NCBI GenBank assembly: GCA_017479885.1
Contig: JAFVBR010000042.1
Location: 1 to 64,000 of the forward strand
DNA length: 64,000 nt
From: Paludibacteraceae bacterium
GTDB lineage: Bacteria > Bacteroidota > Bacteroidia > Bacteroidales > Paludibacteraceae
Direction: 5' to 3'
In this document: piece by piece, positions 58,587-64,000 of the stretch
Layout of the letters: the number at the start of each line of letters is the position of its first letter
How positions within the stretch are numbered: the stretch's first letter is position 1
Notes under the pieces: model-generated
What the model was told of the DNA's origin: nothing
What the model saw: only the letters and a program-made list of their open reading frames with translations
Databases searched by the model: none
Position numbers and translations under genes: made by a program

Positions 58587-59253
58587 CTGTGCGAGTTGTA
58601 TCTTCTTCGATTCCGACTTCGTTGTCAGGATATAGAGGAACTATCCCCATAAGCGGCTCAGGGTCACGGATTATGACTTCAGGAGTATCAACCTGCGGTG
58701 TATCAGGAACTTGAGGCTCGGGCACATCGATTGCCGGTTCACCCGCCAAAGGATATTCTCTTTCTTCGGGTTCTACGGGTGCCGCCACTTTACCCATGAG
58801 AGCAGGGTCAGGCAGAACTTGCCGTTTTGGGGTGTTGTTTTTTGTATTCTTCTTTGGATCGGCAGCCTCGGATTTGGGGGTCTCAGTGTTAACAGAAGGG
58901 TCTTCTTCAGGGAGTTCATCGGGTTGGTACAAAACATCACCCTCGAGCAACAGCACTTCACCTTCGGTTTCGGGTGGCGGCGCAGGCTTTGTTTTCGTAG
59001 GGGCACACGAAGGAGCCAGAAGCGACACCATGGCTGCAGATATTCCTGCCACGCGCAATGCTTTACCGGCTTTCTTGCGTTTCTCAAGTTGCTCCTCCAA
59101 ATAGCGGACTTCTGCCTCGCAACGAGGGCAAGTGCCAAGACAATCGCCTTTGTACTCACATTCTTCTATTACAAGACTGATGTCGTTCTCTTCTGCAATC
59201 TGACGGCGTATATCCTTCAGAATCTTGCATGTATGTTTGCCTTTGTAAAACAT
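58564..59253 (-). CDS. Cys-cluster protein with membrane-like segment and acidic Pro-rich tail
   Basis: The 229-residue protein starts at 59253 (FYKGKHTCKILKDIRRQIAE), consistent with the promoter at 59290. Residues 1-50 hold CKI, ECEYKGDCLGTCPRCEAEV: six Cys in a pattern able to bind zinc or an iron-sulfur cluster. A helix near 60-83 (GKALRVAGISAAMVSLLAPS) may be a membrane anchor. The remainder is a disordered tail rich in P, E and D. Related Cys-start proteins occur across Bacteroidales without a known job. It runs into the NUDIX gene. Confidence 0.7.
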   Translation of the reverse strand: MFYKGKHTCKILKDIRRQIAEENDISLVIEECEYKGDCLGTCPRCEAEVRYLEEQLEKRKKAGKALRVAGISAAMVSLLAPSCAPTKTKPAPPPETEGEVLLLEGDVLYQPDELPEEDPSVNTETPKSEAADPKKNTKNNTPKRQVLPDPALMGKVAAPVEPEEREYPLAGEPAIDVPEPQVPDTPQVDTPEVIIRDPEPLMGIVPLYPDNEVGIEEDTTRTDDTKTSK

Positions 59254-59289
59254 AAGATTATGGTTTTGGTTTGTTTGATATTTGCTTTG

Positions 59290-59320
59290 CAAAGATACAA
59301 CAAATTATCAAATTATGCAA
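59290..59320 (-). promoter_or_regulatory. Promoter of the Cys-cluster/NUDIX unit
   Basis: On the minus strand TTG (59320-59318), 20 bases, TATCTTTG (59297-59290). Confidence 0.85.
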
Positions 59321-59355
59321 AAACATAAATACACCAAGAGGCTACAGATAGTATA

Positions 59356-59410
59356 ATCACATACTAATCACATACTAATCACATACTAATTACATACTAA
59401 TTACATACTA
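59356..59410. repeat. Five tandem 11-bp units
   Basis: ATCACATACTA occurs three times and ATTACATACTA twice, without gaps. Length and copy number match the array at 19684. Confidence 0.9.
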
Positions 59411-59463
59411 ATATAGTTGAGAGTTAAGAGTTTAGAGTTTAGAGAAGTTGGTCAGTTTTATTA

Positions 59464-59583
59464 GTGAAGAGTGGAGAGTGGAGAGTGGAGCGTGGAGAGT
59501 GGAGCGTGGAGCGTGGAGCGTGGAGAGCGGAGAGTGAAGAGTGGAGAGTGGAGAGTGAAGAGCGGAGAGTGGAGAGCGGAGAG
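59464..59583. repeat. About seventeen tandem 7-bp units
   Basis: GTGGAGA and its variants (GTGGAGC, GCGGAGA, GTGAAGA) repeat about seventeen times. The strand composition is strongly G/A-biased. Reading frames across it on the minus strand (Ser-Thr-Leu-His repeats) are artefacts. Confidence 0.9.
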
Positions 59584-59806
59584 TGCTTGTTTTAGCTTTG
59601 TTTGGAGGTAAGCGGTTACGGAAAATAACGATAATAATTGATACAATATGCATTCGACATGCTGTTGCGGCACAGTTTTTGTAACTAACAGAATCGGACA
59701 AAACAAATCCGTAAGCGTAGAAACCAAACGACATAATATGATGTAAGACACCCTATATCAGGCACCATATATTAGACACCCTACCCTATATTCATTATAT
59801 AAATAC

Positions 59807-59858
59807 GACATATAAGAATCTCTAACAACATTTTATGACATATAAGAATCTCTAACAA
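59807..59858 (+). repeat. 22-bp direct repeat before batB
   Basis: The 22 bases from 59807 to 59828 (starting GACATATAAGAATC) recur exactly at 59837-59858, just upstream of the batB start at 59871. No clear promoter box is seen; the gap from 59584 holds no gene. Confidence 0.85.
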
Positions 59859-59870
59859 TATTTTTCAGGT

Positions 59871-60902
59871 ATGTTTCGTTTTGCACACATAGAACTGCTC
59901 TGGCTGCTTCTGCTCATTCCCGTATTTGTAGCTGCATACATTTGGTACACACGGCGCAAGCGCCGCCAATTGTCGGAGTTCGGCGACCCGGAACTGATAG
60001 AGCAACTGATGCCTAACGCATCAAGGACAAGACCACATATCAAGTTTGCCCTTCTGATGTCAGCATTAACCCTGCTTATCTTTGCCGCCGCCCGGCCTCA
60101 ATACGGGACAAAAGAGCAGACCGTGAAACGTCAAGGCATAGAAGTGATGTTCGCACTTGACATCTCAAACTCCATGCTTGCAGAAGACGTGGCTCCCAAC
60201 CGCTTAGAAAGAGCCAAGCAGATGCTTGCCAAACTTGTGGACAAGATGCAGGACGACAAGGTGGGTCTCATAGTTTTTGCAGGAGACGCTTTCGTGCAAC
60301 TCCCCATTACAGCCGACTATGTAAGCGCCAAGATGTTCATGCAGACCATTCAGCCCGACCTCATCAAGACCCAGGGCACAGCCATAGGAGCCGCTATCAA
60401 CACATCGGTGCGTGCCTTTGGCGAGAACCAGTCGGAGGCAAGCCGCGTTATCATTCTGATAACTGACGGAGAGAACCACGAAGATGACGCCAAGACTGCA
60501 GCCCAAGAAGCCAAACAAAAGGGTATAGAAGTGGTGGTGGTAGGAATAGGCAAACCCGAAGGCACTCCTATTCCGATAGCCGGCACCAACAACTTCATGA
60601 AAGACAGACAGGGGAATGTAGTAGTAAGCCGGCTAAATGAAGACATGTGCAAAGAGATTGCCGCAGCAGGCGGAGGTCTGTACGTGCGTTGCGACAATAC
60701 GAACACCGCCATGCGTGCAGTACAGAAAGAGATAGACACACTTGCCAAATCGGATATAGAGACCAAGATTTTTACCGACTACAACGAGCAGTATCAGTCG
60801 TTTGTTCTGATAGCTCTGCTGATACTCGTAATAGATTTCTTTATCTTCAACCGCAAGAACAAACGACTCTCACGCATCAACATCTTCGAGAAGCAACAAT
60901 AA
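59871..60902 (+). CDS. batB: BatB-like von Willebrand factor A protein (aerotolerance)
   Basis: The 343-residue inner-membrane protein has helices near 7-27 and 58-76 and at the C-terminus (FVLIALLILVIDFFIF), and a periplasmic-side VWA domain with the MIDAS motif DISNSM, TAIG and ITDGENHEDD. Bat proteins support oxygen tolerance in Bacteroides. It is followed by batC. The usual upstream moxR and batA are absent here, and no batD follows. Confidence 0.85.
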   Translation: MFRFAHIELLWLLLLIPVFVAAYIWYTRRKRRQLSEFGDPELIEQLMPNASRTRPHIKFALLMSALTLLIFAAARPQYGTKEQTVKRQGIEVMFALDISNSMLAEDVAPNRLERAKQMLAKLVDKMQDDKVGLIVFAGDAFVQLPITADYVSAKMFMQTIQPDLIKTQGTAIGAAINTSVRAFGENQSEASRVIILITDGENHEDDAKTAAQEAKQKGIEVVVVGIGKPEGTPIPIAGTNNFMKDRQGNVVVSRLNEDMCKEIAAAGGGLYVRCDNTNTAMRAVQKEIDTLAKSDIETKIFTDYNEQYQSFVLIALLILVIDFFIFNRKNKRLSRINIFEKQQ

Positions 60903-60923
60903 ACACATAATCAGCAAGCAGAT

Positions 60924-61610
60924 ATGAGACGTACCTTATTATATATCATTCTAACTTTTTTCATAGCCCTGCCAGCCTTTTCCCAGAAAGAAGCTGGCGA
61001 TGTAAGACGTGGTAACCGTCAGTACAACAAAGAGAACTACACAGAAGCAGAAGTGAACTACAGGCGCGGACTTGACAAAAACGACAAAGCATTCGAGGCG
61101 CACTTCAATCTTGGAGACGCACTATTCAAGCAAGAGAAATATCCGGAAGCCATTGACGAATACAAGGCCGCAGAAAACAACCTCAAGAAATCCGACAAGA
61201 AACGTCAGGCAGCCGTGGATCACAACATCGGCAACGCACAATTTGCCCAACAGCAATACGGGGAGGCAGTAGAAAGCTACAAACGCTCGCTTCGTAACAA
61301 CCCCGCTGACAACGATACGCGCTACAATCTTGTGAAAGCAATGCAGATGCTTCAGCAGCAACAGCAGCAACAGCAAAACCAGCAACAGAACCAAGACCAA
61401 AACCAGCAGCAGCAACAGCAGCAACAACAAGAGCAAGAGCAGGAACAAGAACAACAGCAAAACCAGCAGCAACAGCAGCAACAAGACCAGATGGACAAGG
61501 AGACTGCAGAACAACTGCTGCAAGCACTCGAACAAGACGAGCAAGAAACACAAGAGAAAGCCAAGCGGCAACAAGCCCAAGGCGGCAAACGAGTGGAGAA
61601 GAACTGGTAA
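60924..61610 (+). CDS. batC: BatC-like TPR protein with poly-Q tract
   Basis: The 228-residue protein has a signal peptide (RRTLLYIILTFFIALPAFSQ) and three to four TPR units (about 25-150: EAHFNLGDALFKQEKYPEAI, DHNIGNAQFAQQQYGEAVES). From about 142 to 195 the sequence is nearly all Q with N, E and D, encoded by CAG/CAA mixtures, then a charged tail. BatC forms complexes with the VWA Bat proteins. The Q tract is probably prone to length change. Confidence 0.85.
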   Translation: MRRTLLYIILTFFIALPAFSQKEAGDVRRGNRQYNKENYTEAEVNYRRGLDKNDKAFEAHFNLGDALFKQEKYPEAIDEYKAAENNLKKSDKKRQAAVDHNIGNAQFAQQQYGEAVESYKRSLRNNPADNDTRYNLVKAMQMLQQQQQQQQNQQQNQDQNQQQQQQQQQEQEQEQEQQQNQQQQQQQDQMDKETAEQLLQALEQDEQETQEKAKRQQAQGGKRVEKNW

Positions 61611-61632
61611 TAGGCAAATTATAACAAAGGTT

Positions 61633-61676
61633 AAGAAATACGACTCACCTGATTATTCAGATGAGTCGTATTTCTT
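61633..61676. terminator. Bidirectional terminator between batC and dnaB
   Basis: AAGAAATACGACTCA 61633-61647 pairs perfectly with TGAGTCGTATTTCTT 61662-61676, a 15-bp stem between converging genes. Confidence 0.85.
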
Positions 61677-61732
61677 CGAGAGGTAAGAGGCTGTTATGAT
61701 ACAGGTCACAAAATAATCTCCACACGCCTGAA

Positions 61733-63244
61733 TCAGAACGGATCATCGTCAGTATTGTTGATTCTTGATTGAACAGTATGATATTGCGGAGCAGCATCAG
61801 GTCGGGGAGAACTTGTGTCAGGGTCTTCATAGAACGGCGTATCCTCACCCGGATTCATAAATCGTGCAAACCGCTGCTCAAAGCGCAGATTGATGGTGTC
61901 TGTAGCACCGTTTCTGTGTTTTGCTACAATTATCTCCGCCATACCCTCCATCTTTGGGTCCCAACCATCTGACCCTCTGCGGAAATAATACTCAGGACGG
62001 TGAATGAAGCAAACCATATCCGCGTCCTGCTCGATAGCACCCGACTCTCGCAAGTCGCTCAACTGCGGACGTTTGCCCTCCACTCCTGTTCTGCCTTCAA
62101 CACCACGGTTAAGCTGTGAGAGCGCAATAACAGGAATATCAAGTTCTTTGGCAAGTGCCTTGAGATTACGCGAGATGATGCTCACCTCCTGCTCGCGGCT
62201 TCCGAAATTCATGCCGGTTGCATTCATCAGTTGCAAATAGTCGATAATGATGCACTCCACCTTGTGTGTCTGCACCAGATTCCTCGCCTTGCTTTTGAGT
62301 TCGAAGACCGAAAGCGAAGGAGTATCATCAACGTATATGGGGGCATCAACCAAAATGTTGATTCTCTCCTCGAGTTGTTTCCACTCTCCGGGAGTCAGTT
62401 TACCGCTTCGGATCTTATTGCCGTCAATCTCACATGCATTCATTATCAAACGATTGACGAGCTGAACATTAGACATTTCGAGAGAAAAGAGTGCTACAGG
62501 CTTTTTGTAATTGATAGCCATGTTCTTTGCCATAGACAGCACAAACGCAGTCTTACCCATAGCGGGACGTGCGGCAATAATAATAAGGTCTGATTTCTGC
62601 CAACCTGACGTAACCTTATCCAAATCAGTGTAGCCGCTCGGCACACCGGAAATATTGTTGTCGTTGCGGCTTGCTTTCATTATGCGCTCGTATGCCTCTT
62701 TGATTACATCGTTGATCTGCACACTATCACGCTTCTGCATGTGCTGACTGATTTCAAATACTTTGCCTTGTGCCGAGTCCATCAGTTCGCTGACATCCTG
62801 TGTCTCATCGTATGCCATCCGCTCAACCTCGGTAGCATAAGCAATCAACTCGCGTGCGAGAGACTTCTGCATCAGTATCTGAGCATGATAGACGAGGTGT
62901 GCAGTACTCGCCACTTTTGCAGTCAACTGTGATATATACAGCGGCCCTCCGACCTCGTCGAGAGTACCGTTCTTCTTCAACTGTTCAATGACAGACAACA
63001 TGTCAATGGGGTTTTCTTTCTGCGCCAAGTCGCTCATTGCCTCGAAAATCTTCATGTGCGCATCCTTGTAGAATGACGCAGGCTTAAGAAATTCGGAAAC
63101 GGAGTTGTATGCCTCTTTTTCAAGCATGATTGCCCCCAAAACACTCTCCTCCATCTCTACCGCCTGCGGCGGCAGTTTCCCCATCTCGTTGGGTCCAACA
63201 GTGATTGTCTGCTGCGAGCGCGTATTTCTTCTGTTTGTTGCCAT
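61733..63244 (-). CDS. dnaB: Replicative DNA helicase DnaB
   Basis: The 503-residue helicase has the N-terminal primase-interaction domain (MEESVLGAIMLEKEAYNSVS), the RecA-like core with Walker A ARPAMGKTAF, Walker B CIIIDYLQLM, and the arginine finger region QDADMVCFIHRPEYYFRRG. No intein is present. I use the ATG at 63244 (ATNRRNTRSQQ), since the longer frame reads through the promoter at 63302. It unwinds DNA at the replication fork. Confidence 0.96.
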   Translation of the reverse strand: MATNRRNTRSQQTITVGPNEMGKLPPQAVEMEESVLGAIMLEKEAYNSVSEFLKPASFYKDAHMKIFEAMSDLAQKENPIDMLSVIEQLKKNGTLDEVGGPLYISQLTAKVASTAHLVYHAQILMQKSLARELIAYATEVERMAYDETQDVSELMDSAQGKVFEISQHMQKRDSVQINDVIKEAYERIMKASRNDNNISGVPSGYTDLDKVTSGWQKSDLIIIAARPAMGKTAFVLSMAKNMAINYKKPVALFSLEMSNVQLVNRLIMNACEIDGNKIRSGKLTPGEWKQLEERINILVDAPIYVDDTPSLSVFELKSKARNLVQTHKVECIIIDYLQLMNATGMNFGSREQEVSIISRNLKALAKELDIPVIALSQLNRGVEGRTGVEGKRPQLSDLRESGAIEQDADMVCFIHRPEYYFRRGSDGWDPKMEGMAEIIVAKHRNGATDTINLRFEQRFARFMNPGEDTPFYEDPDTSSPRPDAAPQYHTVQSRINNTDDDPF

Positions 63245-63301
63245 AATTGATTGTATGAGATAGTTTATGCTATATTTAAGGTTGTTCTGAAATTCCGATT
63301 G

Positions 63302-63332
63302 CAAAGATACGGCAAGCTTATCATACTCGCAA
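63302..63332 (-). promoter_or_regulatory. dnaB promoter
   Basis: On the minus strand TTG (63332-63330), 20 bases, TATCTTTG (63309-63302). Confidence 0.85.
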
Positions 63333-63484
63333 ATTTATTTTTCAACAAATTATTAACAAACAGCAGAGCGAGTTGTGAGACTATAATTCGGCTCAACAAT
63401 ATAAGAAATTATCACATGGCAGCAAAGACAAATGTTCTTTTTTTGACCAAAGATGGGGAAAAATATGTTGTATAATATAAAAAT

Positions 63485-63515
63485 TTGGCAAATTCATAAA
63501 AATAGACTAATTTTG
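63485..63515 (+). promoter_or_regulatory. Promoter of the Crp/Fnr gene
   Basis: TTG 63485-63487, 20 bases, TAATTTTG 63508-63515, 28 bases before the start at 63544. Confidence 0.8.
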
Positions 63516-63543
63516 CAGGCGAATAAAAACAAAGGATATAATA

Positions 63544-64000
63544 ATGTCCAAAAAACAAGATTTGAATGACATACCCAAGTTGTGGGAGTTGAACCCCGTA
63601 TGGAATGTTCTGACCGATGAAGAAAAAGACTATATCGACCAGAGCTCAAGGCTTTACACCTTCAAAAAGAATGAGATAATTCATCACGAAGGCGATATAC
63701 CCACACACATGATGATGCTGGTTGACGGCAAAGTGAAAGTATATAAAGACGGAGCCAGCAACCGCAGCCAAATCATACGCATGCTCAAGCCGTATGACTT
63801 TTTCGGCTACCGCGCCATGATAGCAGACGAAGGATACAACACCAGCGTCAGTGCTTTTGAGCCATCGATAGTATATTTCGTCAAGAAAGAAGCATTTCTA
63901 AAAGTAATAAGGCAGAACAATGAATTCTGCTATCTCTTCATGGTAGAGATGGCAAAAGATCTCGGTCAAAGCGACAAGTTGAGTGTGAGTCTGACTCAGA
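63544..64000 (+). CDS. Crp/Fnr family regulator (cut by window end)
   Basis: The open frame from the ATG at 63544 (SKKQDLNDIPKLWELN) runs off the window after 152 codons. It shows a cyclic-nucleotide-binding-like beta roll: FKKNEIIHHEGDIPTHMMML, VDGKVKVYKDG, YDFFGYRAMIADEGYNTSVS. The DNA-binding part lies beyond the edge. There are no clustered Cys for an iron-sulfur centre in this part, so it is more Crp-like than Fnr-like. Confidence 0.88.
   Translation, partial: MSKKQDLNDIPKLWELNPVWNVLTDEEKDYIDQSSRLYTFKKNEIIHHEGDIPTHMMMLVDGKVKVYKDGASNRSQIIRMLKPYDFFGYRAMIADEGYNTSVSAFEPSIVYFVKKEAFLKVIRQNNEFCYLFMVEMAKDLGQSDKLSVSLTQ

Noticed and set aside
59432..59734. Frames encoding Ser-Thr-Leu-His-Ser-Pro-Leu repeats
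   Set aside because: They are translations of the 7-bp tandem array on the minus strand; any frame across it is repetitive.
63251..63475. 74-codon frame between dnaB and the Crp/Fnr gene
   Set aside because: It crosses the dnaB promoter, has no promoter of its own and no recognisable features.

Overview
The window looks like chromosome of a Bacteroidales bacterium (Bacteroidota). At least fifteen promoters share the Bacteroidota sigma-factor pattern: TTG, about 20 bases, then TAnnTTTG. Gene content agrees: C10 (streptopain-like) protease, BspA-type leucine-rich protein, Wzi-like capsule protein, Bat aerotolerance genes, TPR-HTH regulator, lipoprotein serpin, UmuDC and pyruvate phosphate dikinase. 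The genus cannot be fixed from the sequence. No rRNA, tRNA, CRISPR array or intact transposase was seen.

Region 1 (1-12970) is accessory. It holds a DUF3791/DUF3990 toxin-like trio, a TonB-like secreted protein and a C10 protease. Next come two decayed ppdK pieces riddled with short palindromic insertions and separated by a structured RNA and a small secreted protein. An HxlR regulator lies divergent to a nitroreductase that leads into an ACGX-type radical-SAM peptide locus (Cys-repeat peptide, flavin/ferredoxin protein, radical SAM/SPASM maturase). A phage-derived lysis cassette (DUF4248-like protein, two paralogous basic proteins, holin-like protein, DUF5675 enzyme, overlapping unimolecular-spanin-like lipoprotein) ends the region.

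Region 2 (12971-31946) is mostly core: ppdK, DUF2147 protein, NAD-dependent epimerase, patatin, WG-repeat lipoprotein, lon, a serpin/lipoprotein operon, a TPR-HTH regulator with a secreted partner, recN and rarA. Region 3 (31947-38355) is accessory again: a DUF4143 ATPase followed by a remnant of a second rarA 3' end, a HEPN protein co-transcribed with a BspA-like protein, an XRE regulator, a structured RNA, and an MNT nucleotidyltransferase with a truncated HepT partner. Region 4 (38356-64000) is core: hemW, PBP1A, umuDC, TPR and TraB/GumN proteins, ettA, an envelope and capsule block (acyltransferase, GT2, BASS transporter, Wzi-like protein, sugar transferase), OmpH, NUDIX, batB-batC, dnaB and the start of a Crp/Fnr regulator.

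The most unusual observation is an unassigned structured RNA architecture present three times (1132-1317 +, 5665-5855 +, 37411-37625 -). The copies keep the same order of elements (5' hairpin, GACATAT, small hairpin, long interrupted stem) while stem sequences change with pairing preserved. In each copy the 3' strand of the apical stem can instead pair with a segment just downstream that precedes a T-rich tract, which is attenuator-like geometry. Other notable items are a 199-bp MITE in two copies placed at gene 3' ends, tandem arrays with 10-11 bp period in several intergenic regions, and remnants of ppdK and rarA 3' ends lying beyond accessory genes.
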